The position numbers were made by a program, and so were the translations under genes. The notes under the pieces are model-generated. The model did no database searches and was not told the origin of the DNA. It saw nothing but the letters and a program-made list of their open reading frames with translations. DNA of 64,000 nucleotides from Incurvaria masculella. Its lineage: Eukaryota > Arthropoda > Insecta > Lepidoptera > Incurvariidae. The DNA is taken from assembly GCA_946894095.1 (NCBI GenBank), contig OX335655.1, positions 8,370,001-8,434,000 on the forward strand, in the 5' to 3' direction. This document shows positions 23,405 through 33,724 of the stretch, piece by piece (positions within the stretch are counted from its first letter, which is position 1; each line of letters begins with the position of its first letter).

Positions 23405-23675
23405 GGACAACCCCGACACGCCCGAAGACCGAAAAATAAAATAAGGAAAAATAACATTTTAACAAATCTTGTAAAGCAATCTAGCAGAAGTTACTTAGCA
23501 GAACCATCAGTAGATCGATAATCAAATCAACGGCGGCGGCGGCGAGAGGTACCCTCAAATTAAAAGTATTAGATGATAATTGAACCAAATCGATTGGAAC
23601 ATAGCTGCTTAAGTTTGGTCAGAAAGCGGAGGATGATACACCACTTAGCACCTTTGCCATAGCACCAACTCAATA

Positions 23676-23711
23676 ATGGGCTGCGTAGACACGTCCTCTA
23701 TTAGCGGACTG
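23676..23711 (+). CDS. Candidate first coding exon, dual-acylated MGC N-terminus
   Basis: ATGGGCTGC opens a 12-codon exon (MGCVDTSSISGL) that stops exactly at a consensus donor, CTG|gtgagt, in phase 0. Met-Gly-Cys with Thr at position 6 fits the N-myristoylation signal and an adjacent palmitoylation cysteine, as in Src-family kinases, G-alpha subunits and other membrane-tethered signalling proteins; that is family knowledge. The leader contains a CGG run near 23531 and a TATA box lies upstream. No following exon was identified with confidence. An in-phase acceptor at about 34549 on the same strand is possible but doubtful because a minus-strand exon candidate overlaps it. I cannot name the protein. 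Confidence 0.4.
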
Positions 23712-24029
23712 GTGAGTCCCTCTTAATTTTTGGTAAGTGCTACGCTCACTGTAAAGAAATGATTGCAAACGAGATAGGTAGTGATTATTCGTAATTTTTC
23801 GATAATAGGTGTGAGATATTTTTATGTTTTTTTAACCGGTGTAACTTTATAGGATGGCGTCATGTGTTGTATACAGGTTGTTTGAATGCAGGAAACTTAA
23901 CACGTGCTAAACAAAAACGCAAGGAAAAAGAAGGTAGCCGCTGCTTTTTTTTCTACGAAAGGTAAGTACCCGCGCCCATGAGTTGCTCATTGCGCAGGGG
24001 CGAAGGGCTTGTCTTGTATGACAAATGAC

Positions 24030-24192
24030 TTAATATCGTTCCCGGCCCATTTATGCACCACTTTATGTCTTTCTGAGTTGGATAAATGCAATTGGGTCAC
24101 GAATGCGAGCTGTTCCATGATTGGGAATCCAATTTCCCCTTCCTCTATGGTGGTAGCTTTTAAGCCCACTCGGGATGGTAATCCGGTCAAGC
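24030..24192 (+). repeat. SINE family A, middle fragment
   Basis: tgcaccactttatgtctttc, cacgaatgcgagctgttcc and ggtggtagcttttaagccc match the central part of family A. The short frames on both strands here are repeat sequence. Confidence 0.65.
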
Positions 24193-25189
24193 GACAATAA
24201 AAAAATGTGTTGTGTGTTTGTTTCCATCAGCGCAATATAGTCGTGGAACCTAATTCCTTTGTAAATTGCTGTATTTTTATCTGAATGCTAGACAAATATT
24301 GTCGAACTTCGAACTATTATGTAACTTTTAATGGGGGCTTAACTTTAATTATTCATCGAAATCTTATTTATTTTAATATTATAATTGCATAATATGTTAG
24401 TAAAGAGTGCAACGAGATGTGTCTGGTCTATATGGTCTGTGTCTTTGTTATTTTTATATGCATCATGAGTGGAACCGTGGAACTTTTTTTTAAATTGTCT
24501 GTTTAATAAGTATTTTGTTTAGGATTACTCTGTTTGGGACCATTGAATTTCAAAAAAATACCAACAAAGAAAAAACATATGGAAACAGAATACCTTTTTT
24601 TAACGTGACAAACGTATACACATGAGGCTGCGAAAATGGAAATAAACGCTTATTTTCGCCTCTACAATCACCTTAAAAGCATGCAATTCGTATCAATTAA
24701 ACACAAAAGTTAATGAATGAGATCAGTGAACAATTTAATTCCAAATTTCATTATTCAATTTCGAGTTCAGTGTGTCATTACATGTTCGAGGTAATCTTTG
24801 TAATAAATGGGTAATTCATTTATCATTATTTACTATATTATGTTGTGAATAAGTTTTTATTCATAGGCTTACATTGCAATGCACACGTGGTTGTCATTAT
24901 GCCACGGGCTATCGACATTGAACAAATGAGCTGAGGCGAAGCTGACCTCAAATTGAGGAAGACCTTGCGGGTTTCTACTATTTTATTGCTATTCATTAAT
25001 TTTACTATGAAATAATTATTCCTCTGCAATTTTTTGCTATTAAGTCATGAAAAAAGGCAATACTCTTAATACCTTCACGTTCCAAACTTCGGTTTTTGTC
25101 CGCGGTGTAGCATATTAACAAAGAATAATTTATTTCATGGAATTAAACATAGTTGGCTAATGCCATAATGTCATGTACATCTCGTGGTG
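24193..25189. other. No gene seen
   Basis: AT-rich; a 63-codon minus frame at 24838-25029 has no support. Confidence 0.5.
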
Positions 25190-25390
25190 TAGGGACCAAT
25201 CTTCACCCCTAGCCCAGCGGCTAGAGCAACAAAGGGTTCGATAATTCTAAAGTCGCTGATTTTTTTACATGCGATGTAGTTTCCTTATGGAAGGTTGGGT
25301 GCAAAAGATTAGAAAATTCGGAATGGCACGACTTTCTTTCTCTATCTGAGTTGGACAAGTGCATTATTGTTACGAATGCGAGCTGTTCCA
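25190..25390 (+). repeat. SINE family A relative, partial, with box A
   Basis: tagcccagcggctagagc gives a perfect box A (TAGCCCAGCGG), followed by a weak box B (gggttcgataattc). Then gcacgactttctttctctat and cgaatgcgagctgttccatg lead into the next copy at 25391. Two SINEs abut head to tail. Confidence 0.6.
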
Positions 25391-25815
25391 TGGTTCGGAG
25401 CTTAGTGGCTCGTAGCCTGGCGGCGCAGGGACTAGACCAGCATACCAGAGGTCTGGGTTCAAATCCTCGCCCCGTTCATGCACCACTTTCTTTCTCATTC
25501 TGAGTAACATAATTGCATTTCGTTACGAATCCGAGCTGCTCTATGGTTCGGAATCCATGTAAAACTGAAGGTCCCTTTTCCCTACTAGGTGGTAGGGTTT
25601 AAGCCCGCCTGGGTTGGTACCATCGCATTGAAAATGAATCGCATCGCGATGAAAAGATGTTCAAAGCGGCAATGAAAAATTGTCCGTGTTTTCCATCCAG
25701 TTCAATGTAGCCGTGCTCATAAAGGGAAGGCCCTGGCATGGCATGTGGTGTATTGGGCTAATATCATAACGGTAGTTGTGTGGCATTAGCCATCCATGGC
25801 AGGTTTCATAAATAA
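25391..25815 (+). repeat. SINE family A, best full-length copy
   Basis: Reference copy for the family. The head has box B GGTTCAAATCC at 25449-25459, about 50 nt after gcctggcggcgcagg. It is followed by cgttcatgcaccactttctt, ggtggtagggtttaagcccg, tggtaccatcgcattg, cggcaatgaaaaattgtccg, agttcaatgtagccgtgctc, aagggaaggccctggcatgg and attagccatccatggcagg, then a short A-rich tail with tcataaataaaaa. The tRNA-like head and A-rich tail are the hallmarks of a SINE moved by a LINE. Confidence 0.75.
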
Positions 25816-25974
25816 AAATACTAGCAATAAAAGGTATTTCCAAAGTCATTAATAATGTTATCCATAAAGTAGGAAAGTGGATCTATAGTTTTAAATGGGT
25901 TCAGAAAATGAAGTAATCCGCATTCTCAATGAAAATGCACATTTACATCTTTATTGAGAAAGAAAGAGTTTCAT

Positions 25975-26046
25975 ATCCTGGGATTCGAACCCGCGATCTT
26001 CGACGCTAGAAACCATGAGCGTTCACCGCTTCACTGCGGGCCACAA
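25975..26046 (-). repeat. tRNA-like SINE head, perfect box B
   Basis: On the minus strand gcgggttcgaatcccagg holds a canonical box B (GGTTCGAATCC), with gcccgcagtgaagcgg in the box A position about 45 nt earlier. The T-stem does not close (GCGGG against CCCAG) and the acceptor arms do not pair, so this is a SINE remnant rather than a tRNA gene. Confidence 0.55.
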
Positions 26047-26444
26047 AAAAAATGACCAAAAATGTTCACCTCATTTAGCATCCTTTTTTCTTGTAAATTT
26101 AAAACAAGAGCTGCAAGAGTGGCACGAGTATTGTAGTTTCTCACCCTAGATACTGCTAAGATAGAATCTAGGACCCAGCCAGTCGCACGCAGCAGGCATC
26201 AGTCACAACGCTGGCGCCATACGTCAGCGTCCGCTGTCGGGTTTGCGACTCTTCAATATATCCTGCGGCTGTATTCCGTTGCGAAACGCCTTATTTCTCT
26301 ACTTGGCTAATGATAAAATATGACGAAGCCGACTACACTAGCTGATAACTGCACTAAGAACTGCTTTTACAATTTTTACAATTTTGCAGCATATGTTAAA
26401 ATGGACCCTGCGTCTGATGATGACAAATAAACAAAAAAAAAACC

Positions 26445-26489
26445 AATAGATTAACTAGTTCAATCTATGGTTGAACTAGTTAATCTATT
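26445..26489. repeat. Perfect 19-bp hairpin, 7-nt loop
   Basis: aatagattaactagttcaa (26445-26463) and its exact complement (26471-26489) flank tctatgg. It lies at the edge of a MITE-like block that continues to 26725. Confidence 0.85.
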
Positions 26490-26727
26490 CAATAGTTAGA
26501 TAAACAGCCAGAAATAGTCAGATAAACAGACAGATAACTTTTTGACGGATTTATTCACGCTTCTGCTTATCCATCCGATACAGTAAGTCCATATATTTAC
26601 TAGTAAAATTATAGTTAGATAATTGTGATAGAAGATATAATTCTCCGGCGATTACTATCCGTCTTTTGACAAACGTGAATTTGTACTATCAGTCCGATAA
26701 GTACTATCTGAGGATTGAAAAATCGGC
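26490..26727. mobile_element. MITE-like repeat shared with 48225-48437
   Basis: Shared order of phrases with 48225-48437: agataactttttgacgga / taacttttcgacggat, tagtaaaattatagt / tagtaaaattacagt, gactatccgt, ttctactatcagtcc and cctgaggattgaaa. The end attgaaaaatcggccct looks like a terminal repeat. Non-coding. Confidence 0.6.
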
Positions 26728-26791
26728 CCTAAATATAACAAGTATGAGTGCAGTGTACTGTCTATGGGTGATGAATAAACAATAAACTTTT

Positions 26792-26844
26792 TAATCTGCT
26801 ATCGATTCAGGGCAACGCCCTTGCCTTGAATGGATAGCAGATTA
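26792..26844. repeat. 24-bp hairpin after the RTE-like fragment
   Basis: taatctgctatcgattcagg (left arm start) pairs with the arm ending atggatagcagatta across a 5-nt loop; 22 of 24 positions match. It is about 40-90 bp past the 3' end of the minus-strand RTE-like coding remnant, so it may be that element's 3' UTR hairpin. Confidence 0.75.
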
Positions 26845-26884
26845 CAAATTATAAATATGATATACTAAAAAATATTCCCTGTCA

Positions 26885-27245
26885 GTCAGCGTATTTGCGT
26901 TCACTGTTGGACATACGTCTCTCCAATTTTTCTCCAGTCATCCTGGCCCTCAGAGGTACGGAACCATTGCTTTCCGCCGACGTAATTGATGTCGTCGTCC
27001 CACCTGGCGGGTGGTCTTCCCATACTCCATTTTCCTGTCCACGGTCGTCAGTGCAGGACACGGTTACTTCAACGGTCGTTGTCTCATTGACTGACGTGAC
27101 CAGCCCACTGCCACTTGAGCTTAGCCACCGGTGTCCAATATCGGTACGTCGGCGGATTGCCTCGTTGCGTACCATATCCCGTAACGATATTCTCATTATG
27201 GCTCGCTCCATTGCGTGCTGGGCAAATTTCAGCTTCTGAACAACG
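26885..27245 (-). pseudogene. RTE-like non-LTR retrotransposon, 3' coding fragment
   Basis: The minus strand opens with MERAIMRISLRDMVRNEAI and RRRTDI. This matches the 'MERAMLG(V)SLRDRIRNEEIRRRT' wording typical of the C-terminal, post-reverse-transcriptase segment of RTE-type LINEs in insects. After that motif the frame shifts: the expected Lys/Trp stretch becomes WLSSSGSGLVTS, and DRKMEYGKTTRQ is recoverable in another frame. So this is a dead, 5'-truncated copy. The 114-codon plus-strand frame is its shadow. Confidence 0.65.
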
Positions 27246-28009
27246 GCGAGAGTCAGAGTCTTCTTATAGTTAAATTATTCTAGCTAAAAATAATATGTAA
27301 CAATTAAATAAAAAAAATACCCATTTGTTAGTAGTAATTTGCAAGTAAATGTATTAATTATTATTTATTATTATTATTATTTAAGCCTTTTTAGCACACA
27401 TATTACAATTTTATTTATTTATTTATTTATTATTATTATTTTTTTGACCTAAAGTTATCTTATATAGCTCTAGTGCCACCCACTGCAGGGCTTAGGCCTC
27501 TCTCAACCTTAGAGGTTTTGAGGTTGTGGTCATTTTCCTCCCTGGGTGACCAACCCTACCTGGGAGTAGATACTTGTAGTATCATTTGATATCAGTTACA
27601 CTGACTGACACATGTATTAATAGTATAAATATATTAAATTTATTAAAATGCAGACACTGTAGTAAATCTTTATTTTGATTAAATATATTTAGTTCCGAAT
27701 AAAGTAATAAATTATTGAAATTTCCAAATTGTATACGTATGTATCGAACTTAAATGATGAATTAATGTTCTGACTGCTAATACAATCAATATTCGGCACA
27801 CTTCGGTAATCAAGCTATTATTTAAAGCAAAACTTGTATTTCCGATCAGATGAGACACCGAACCCTTTACTAATGGGTTCGCTTTGATATTTTCAACTCT
27901 TACAAATACATTTCTTTGTTAAGAATATTCGATCCACTCTAAAAAATTAACGATTTTTTTGAGAATTTTCCATGCGTTTAAATGAACATAAACAACCGGA
28001 GTTGTTCGT
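27246..28009. other. No gene; LINE-like trace and TTA microsatellite
   Basis: An ATT/ATTT low-complexity run at 27355-27445 is followed by a phrase (cactgcagggcttaggcctc) that I associate with lepidopteran LINE remnants. Otherwise AT-rich. Confidence 0.4.
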
Positions 28010-28150
28010 TAAATGTCAGCCAGTCGCGCTCTATCGGCTAATGGAGCGCCAGCTGTCGAGTTGTACCACAGTTGTACACTCACGCATTACGCTCGCCGCT
28101 GACTACATACGTCTGGCGTGAAGGTAACACATTGGGGGCGGCAACAGGCC
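28010..28150. promoter_or_regulatory. GC-rich island, possible conserved element
   Basis: Between very AT-rich flanks this 140-bp patch (gagcgccagctgtcgag, tacgctcgccgctgac, gggggcggcaacaggcc) keeps CpG steps and a CAGCTG E-box. It is not open in any frame for long and has no repeat partner in the window. An enhancer or promoter is plausible but unproven. Confidence 0.25.
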
Positions 28151-29490
28151 GTTGCTAATGTAAAATTTCTATTGCCATGGATAATTGTGCGCTCATCAAC
28201 AGGATGCATTTGTGCATCGTTATTATGTTTTGATTTGACAGGAGATCATAAAACAGGGCATTCGTACCAACCTGCATGATTACCATAAATTAATAACAGG
28301 AATGCAATGCTTTAAAAGGAATACGTGTTTAACAAGTTTATTTCTTATTAATTTTTATTTATTTTTAATTATTATTTATCACGGTATTCGTGCCTGACAC
28401 AGGCCACAATCAATACGCACCCGAAAACATGCGAAAACATAGCTTGAAAATTTAGATTTTTGGTAAATAAAAACTGTCAACCGACATCTATATCTGATAA
28501 TGTTTGTTTCGAAAAAACTATAATGGGTCAAAACTCGCATTTTTACCGTCACTTGACTCTGTTTTTATTTCAAAAAAGTGCATACTTAAGATTTTGATTA
28601 ACTGATTTGAAATCCTAAAAATATTATAAATCGTCAATTTACGAACAATTTCAACTAAATGTATTTGCGTTTAAACTGTACATGACATGACATACTAAAC
28701 TAAACATGAATCAGTCTAAATTTTTAAGCAATAAGATAACAAGTATACCTAGGAACTAAAATAAGGAATTAATTATACATTCTCAAAGTAAGTAACTATA
28801 CTTAGTGATTTTTTTTCTATGGCTTCATATTCCCACTTTTCACCAGTAATTGTTTCACGGGAATAATTTGTAATGGTTTTGAGTTTTAGAACCTATGAGG
28901 CCGGAACCAACATGGTAAAAGTGAAATCAAGGAATGTAAAGACCATAAACCAGCCGTTGATAACATCTCACGGCACATGCATTTACCTACTAACCCCTCT
29001 TTAATTAACAAGCGTGACGATTAAACAGATAGATGAACAGATTCGTCTCGTACAATGTGGTAGGTTTACACATTAATGTCACCTCATTTCTAATTAATTG
29101 CTTTGCGTGTAGAGAAACGGCAGAGAGGGAAATGTATAAAGGTGGTTTAATGGAAATCATACGAACCACTTAATATGAATTAAATGTATGCAGTTACGCT
29201 CATAACTTGCCCTACACCGTCTATTCTGAGATTAGAAAAACACATTTGCATCACTCAATATAAGCCATAATTGCCAATAATAATATTAAATAATTTAATA
29301 TTTATACATGACATAAATATTTGAGACCGGATATTTTTTGTTTATGTATTTATTATATTTATTTATTAAGGATAATGAAAGAGACACGTAAAACTTTATC
29401 ATGACAAATAATTACAGAAAAATAAATAAATACGCATCCAGCGCAGAATGTTACAGGATGAATACTAGAATTATTATTTTTACTATATGT
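28151..29490. other. No gene seen
   Basis: AT-rich intergenic or intronic DNA with no frame over 60 codons. Confidence 0.55.
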
Positions 29491-29493
29491 AAA

Positions 29494-29564
29494 TATTATT
29501 ATTATTATTATTATTATTATTTTTATGCGACCTGACACGAATGGCTAATACCACACAACCTAGT
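29494..29564 (-). repeat. (ATT)n run and SINE family A 3' end
   Basis: About eight ATT units join ttttatgcgacctgacacg and aatggctaataccacacaac. Read on the minus strand this is the family A 3' end with an expanded AAT tail; the element is truncated after about 45 bp. Confidence 0.65.
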
Positions 29565-29977
29565 AGGGGGAGGGGAATGAGGAAAAAGGGGATTAGGAAT
29601 AAGGCGAATATAAATAATAGTTGATTTCTGGGTAAGATAAAAAAAATAGTACAGCAATACAGTAACGGGTTAATAACAACAGTCAATGGTTTGTGTTAAA
29701 ATAAAAACAAACAAAAATTACGGAAATATGCAATACAGAGCGAACACGGACAAGTAAAATAGTTTATCAGGTAGACCTTTGAATTTTCACGTCAATTGAC
29801 AGAATGACAGAACTGACTTTTTCTTCAACTAACCTGCAATTAATTTTATTTTATCCATACCATTTCCATCCAAACTTCACTTCCTTTCATGAATTAGCAC
29901 CAACAACAACTTGTGCGCGCCGCAACTTTTTACGATTGCATAGCTAATTGCTGGCTAGAAGCGATTGCCAAGAATTA

Positions 29978-30522
29978 AAAAAACAGGCCAAGTGCGATTC
30001 GGACTTGTACACGAAGGGTTCCGTACCAACGCACAAGATTTAACACAACAAAAAACCTTTTGGTGTATGAGGCCCCCCTTATAGTCTAATGTTATTTTAA
30101 CGTTACCATTTGTTGTTTTAGCGGAAAAATATGTATATTATGGTTAAAGCCCGATGTTGGTTAGAGTCAGATATTATTTTTTCGTTGATTTTTTTTTATT
30201 TCTGCGCGTATACTCATGTTGAGTGTACTAGTTAAGAGTCGTTGCCAAGAAAAAATATCGAATTTTAAAATGATTTTTTTAATTTTTTTGCACTGGACAC
30301 GAGTATATATTAATAATTTTATATACTTTCAAGGAAAAAAAGATTTCGGACTTTAACCAACATCGGGCTTTAACCGTAACACATACATACTCTGAAATTT
30401 TCAGCTGCCTACCTATTACGCTTCATGACATGCAGGCCTATGATAGACGGACGGACGGACGGACAGAAGAGGCCTAGTAATAGGGTTCCATTGGCACTCT
30501 TCAGGTAAGGAACCCTAAAAAT
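29978..30522 (-). repeat. Family B interspersed repeat, interrupted by a MITE
   Basis: Starts aaacaggccaagtgcgattc and ends gggttccattggc then aaccctaaaaat, the usual family B wording on the minus strand, with GGAC units at 30450-30465. Its length (about 545 bp instead of 300) is explained by the 234-bp element at 30142-30375. Confidence 0.75.
30142..30375. mobile_element. MITE nested in a family B repeat
   Basis: Left end ggttaaagcccgatgttggt; the right end reverse-complements to the same bases, giving inverted repeats of about 27 bp with one or two differences. Sequence on either side is contiguous family B. Non-coding, AT-rich interior. Confidence 0.85.
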
Positions 30523-30694
30523 AGCACGGCACGGCAGTAGGAACCATAATATATCTAAAGATAATCCCTTCTTGTGTGTGTAAAGCGCCCCGTCTAACGA
30601 CACCACCAGTCCACATAAAGCTCGCTGGAATGGAAACTTGATACGCAGCTCGCCACCGTCATATTTCCAATCGGCTATTATTGAAATGAGATAT

Positions 30695-30805
30695 TCATTG
30701 AGCTGCGCGATTACTTGAGCGGTCAGGAGGCTGCCACGGAACGTATAATATTGGAGGCGGCGCGGCGCCGGTCAGCGCGCCAGTAGGCGGTAGGGGTGCG
30801 CGACA
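30695..30805 (-). CDS. Candidate terminal coding exon, Pro-rich C-terminus
   Basis: 36 codons plus TGA in GC-rich sequence unlike its flanks, beginning CRAPLPPTGALTG and continuing with APPPILYVPWQPP and a polar end SSNRAAQ. It follows acgtaagcag, a NAGNAG-like acceptor where a one-codon shift (Q) is possible. The pyrimidine tract is weak, and the frame also stays open upstream to about 30880, so the left boundary is uncertain. Phase 0 fits the minus-strand exon at 34389-34421, which ends in phase 0, and also the 43577-43638 exon directly. No family was recognised; no clear AATAAA close downstream. Confidence 0.4.
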   Translation of the reverse strand, partial: CRAPLPPTGALTGAAPPPILYVPWQPPDRSSNRAAQ

Positions 30806-30825
30806 CTGCTTACGTAACAGTGATC
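30795..30825. promoter_or_regulatory. TTACGTAA bZIP-type palindrome
   Basis: cactgcttacgtaacagtg is nearly self-complementary, with TTACGTAA at its centre, the consensus site of PAR/CREB-type bZIP factors such as Vrille and Pdp1 in insects. It overlaps the splice acceptor proposed for the exon at 30695-30805, so the two readings compete. Confidence 0.25.
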
Positions 30826-31004
30826 CAAATTGTGTTGGAAATTTGTTTTCAATTAAAAATGGTTTTAGACATGAAATCATATGAAATGAAAATATTTATT
30901 GCTTTCAACTATTATTACATCGGTTGCAATCTACGCACCATAATCAGATTTAGAAAACATTAGAGAACTTAAGACTTTGTATAACAAACAGATGCACAAA
31001 CATG

Positions 31005-31360
31005 CATTAGCTAAGCTGCCTATACAAAGAGCTCGTGCCTGTTTCCTCCGTCAAATTAAGAAATATATTTCTGATATTTGGCACATTAAAAAATATACCT
31101 GAGAGCTAAGTCTGTACGTTTTGTTTGTTTTGATAACTTAATTTTTATCCATGATAGACGCCTTTTTGTATTTGAATACCAATTTTCAGAGGCGTATAGC
31201 ACAGATAAGCTAATTTATCAAAAAAAAAAACAAATCGTATAGAGGTACCCCTCAGTTGATTTATATGATGTGCAAAATATCAGAAATATATTCCATAATT
31301 TGACTCAGGTAACAGGCACAAGCCATTGTATGGAGCTTGATCACTCCATTATCCTCTTAA
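31005..31360. mobile_element. TTAA-flanked palindromic MITE, family T1
   Basis: The left part (gtgcctgtttcctccgtcaa, attaagaaatatatttctga) is matched in inverse by tcagaaatatattccataat and tgactcaggtaacaggcac. The right end, attatcctcttaa, gives the TTAA boundary seen in the copies at 46074-46412 and 58240-58532. No coding capacity. Confidence 0.7.
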
Positions 31361-31689
31361 GTTTTGCTTAACATCAAGATCTAAAATGTATCATGGAATG
31401 CTCATGGAAAAAATCGTCCTACTTTATGTATTTTAAAATGTATTTTAAATTCGGTCCTCTTCCAATGTATATATTTTCAAAAAACGTCTGAAGTCCTATT
31501 ATTTAAATTATATTTAAACTTTATCATATATTTAAGTTCTTGCTCGCTCTCTGTTACAAGAAATAGGTTCTTATAAGTATAAATAGATACACAAATATTG
31601 GTATATTTTCATATGAAATATTTTTTATAAGCAATTTATTAGTTCTGTGTGTAATAGTATTAGGATGTAAGTATATGTATTCTTGTTTA

Positions 31690-31857
31690 GTATATATCTT
31701 TATTGATAAAAAATCTTACTTCTTTTATCCTTTTTTGTCTGCCGCCTTGCACTTTTGCTACATCCCAAGGGTAGGTAGGAAGAGAATGCCTTTTGGCATT
31801 AGGCCCGCCTTTTGTAAACTGTTTTTATAATGGTGTACAATAAAGATTTTTATTATT
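31690..31857 (+). mobile_element. 3' end of an older LINE
   Basis: tttttgtctgccgccttgc, gggtaggtaggaagagaatg, ccttttggcattaggcccgc and acaataaagatttttatt are the usual 3' UTR wording of a widespread lepidopteran LINE, ending in an A/T-rich tail with TTA units. Its tail is the target of the next element. Confidence 0.6.
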
Positions 31858-32726
31858 ATTCACATTATATATTTGTTTAACTAATTTTAGGTTTATATTA
31901 TCTAATAAAAACATACAAAATCGTAGCCTTAAAAAATATAAACCTAAAACTGTATTTAACCTTAGGGAGGTCCCATCTGGGACAAATCCAATAAGGCCGC
32001 TCCGAGCTACAGAGACAGAAACCGCCGAACGATTCTCGTATTCGAGAGCAGAACCGCTTTCTGCATCTGGAATCGGAGCCCAATATCGATGTCTAATTTT
32101 TCTAATTGTTTGGCCAAATTCTTTGGAACAACGCCGTTCGTAGACATAACAATTGGCACGATGGTGGTTTTCCGTGCACGCCACATGGCGGTAACCTCGT
32201 GGGCCAGGTCTAAATATTTCATTAGCTTTTCATTTTCGGCCCTGTCGGGGTTTTCGTCATGTGGTATTGTTATGTCTACGAGGAAGATCTCATTGGACTT
32301 GGGATCGACCAAGACAATATCAGGCTTGTTGCACTTGATTGTCTTATCAGTTTGTATTGGTCGATCCCAATAGAGCTTAGTGCCATCTTTTTCTAACACG
32401 TCTTCCGGTTTGTACTTATAATATGGCACTACTGAGTCTATGAGGCCGTGTTTAAAGGCAAGTTGCTGATGGACTATTTTGGATACTTGATTGTGCCGCT
32501 CCAGGTACTCAACGCTCGCCAGGCGCGAACAACCGGAAGTAATATGGCGGATGGTCTCACCTGGTTGGCCACAGGCTCGGCAGATGTCGACCGATCCATC
32601 CTTCATTATATACTTCCGGAAGTTACGCGTGACGATCATTTGGTCCTGAATGGCACAAACGAAGCCTTCAGTTTCTCCGAATAGGTCACCAAACCGCATC
32701 CATTGGACTGAATCCAAGAGATGCTT
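31858..32726 (-). mobile_element. R2/R4/Dong-like non-LTR retrotransposon, 5'-truncated
   Basis: The minus-strand frame 32717-32007 (236 codons; it begins TTG and is open leftward, so there is no true start) encodes the C-terminal part of a LINE polyprotein. A CCHC zinc finger lies at residues 46-63 (CRACG...HITSGC), and a restriction-like endonuclease core follows: RP at 119-120, PD at 132-133 (CNKPDIVLVD) and D148 (FLVDIT), the PD-x(12-14)-D spacing of R2-class enzymes. The reverse transcriptase is lost. About 150 bp of 3' UTR follow. Both ends lie in TTA/TAA repeats (31850-31858 and 32727-32749), which fits Dong-type insertion into TAA repeats. The frame has no stop or shift, so the copy looks young. 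Shadow frames at 31825-32184 and 32089-32373 are not genes. Confidence 0.82.
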
Positions 32727-32749
32727 ATTATTATTATTATTATTATTCG
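32725..32749 (+). repeat. (TTA)n microsatellite, retrotransposon target
   Basis: About eight TTA units immediately 5' of the truncated Dong-like element (on its strand AAT/TAA). The same repeat, shorter, is at its 3' side. Confidence 0.9.
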
Positions 32750-33724
32750 CTCATTACCTATATTAAAGTATGCAATTCTTTAATTTGTATTTTGGTTGGT
32801 TTTAATTTGTTTTTCCCATTACGTTTATTTTATAGCGACATTTAGTAAATAGTAAAAGTAAAAAACCGTAATCACATTTTTTTAAATATTTTGTGTTTTT
32901 CAAAGGCCGCGAAAAAAATCATAAAGCTCATAAAGTTTTGGCATTTTTCTTATAAATGGTTTATTTACAAGATTTGTGATTATTCCATTCAAATCACTTC
33001 AACTGGGTGGTTAATGTATGTGAAATTCATATATAAATTTGTGCTAGGATTGAAACAAAATATTTTTTTCGCGATGTTGAAATTGAAAAAGTTTCTCAGT
33101 AAGTATATTTCTGTCTATCCGGTATGCATGTATATGGTGGCGGTGGCGGCGGACGGTGCGACTCGAGATCTCTTGTATGCAAACAAGTTATCTAGAATGG
33201 CGTCGCTGAGTATATCTAGTTTGCGTCTTTTTTGTTCATTTACCAGACGCATCAGGGTTCATCTTAAACGTTGGTGTAAGGCAACTGTAATCAAAAGGGT
33301 TTTTAAAAACAGACGTCGAGCCGCTGTATTATCAATCTCTTTCCTTAGTGCTTCATTCGTATCGGTATTTCCGCTGACTCCTTAAATATATGAAGGTACA
33401 AACTGTAAGTTAGTGGAGAGCACTTTAGAAATTATTTATTAAAACATATTAAAATGTAAATTATAATGAATAAAATAGAAAATAAATATTAGTTGGTTTG
33501 GTTTTCTCACACCCAAGGAGGAATGAAGGATTTCTTTATTGAGATATGTTATGGGCGTTTTATCTATAAATAATATTTTCGATAGCAGTTAAAAAAAAGT
33601 TTTTTCCGTCACTGCTTCCGGCACTTAAAAATAATATGCTGTCCAACTGCCTTACTTAGCGTGCACGTCGTAAGTAGTTCGCATTCGACATACAACTGTA
33701 CATACGTTTCCTTCCTTGTTTGCT
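32750..33724. other. No firm gene; 164-codon frame at 32891-33385
   Basis: The longest chance-like frame on the plus strand: Lys/Phe/Ile-rich to about residue 75, then VAVAADGATRDLLYANK and Arg/Ser-rich. The middle (33130-33210) is GC-rich (ggtggcggtggcggcggacg). No splice sites, start context or domain support it. The GC patch may be regulatory. Confidence 0.35.

Noticed and set aside
25975..26046. Minus-strand tRNA gene
   Set aside because: Box B is perfect but the T-stem and acceptor stem do not pair; best explained as a SINE head.
26895..27239. 114-codon plus-strand frame as a Ser/Thr-rich secreted protein
   Set aside because: It is antisense to the RTE-like remnant, whose MERAIMRISLRD motif is on the minus strand.
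29494..29520. CRISPR-like or functional tandem repeat
   Set aside because: A plain ATT microsatellite forming a SINE tail; no spacers.
32891..33385. 164-codon frame as a membrane-like protein
   Set aside because: AT-biased composition gives Phe/Ile/Lys by chance; no start, splice or domain evidence.
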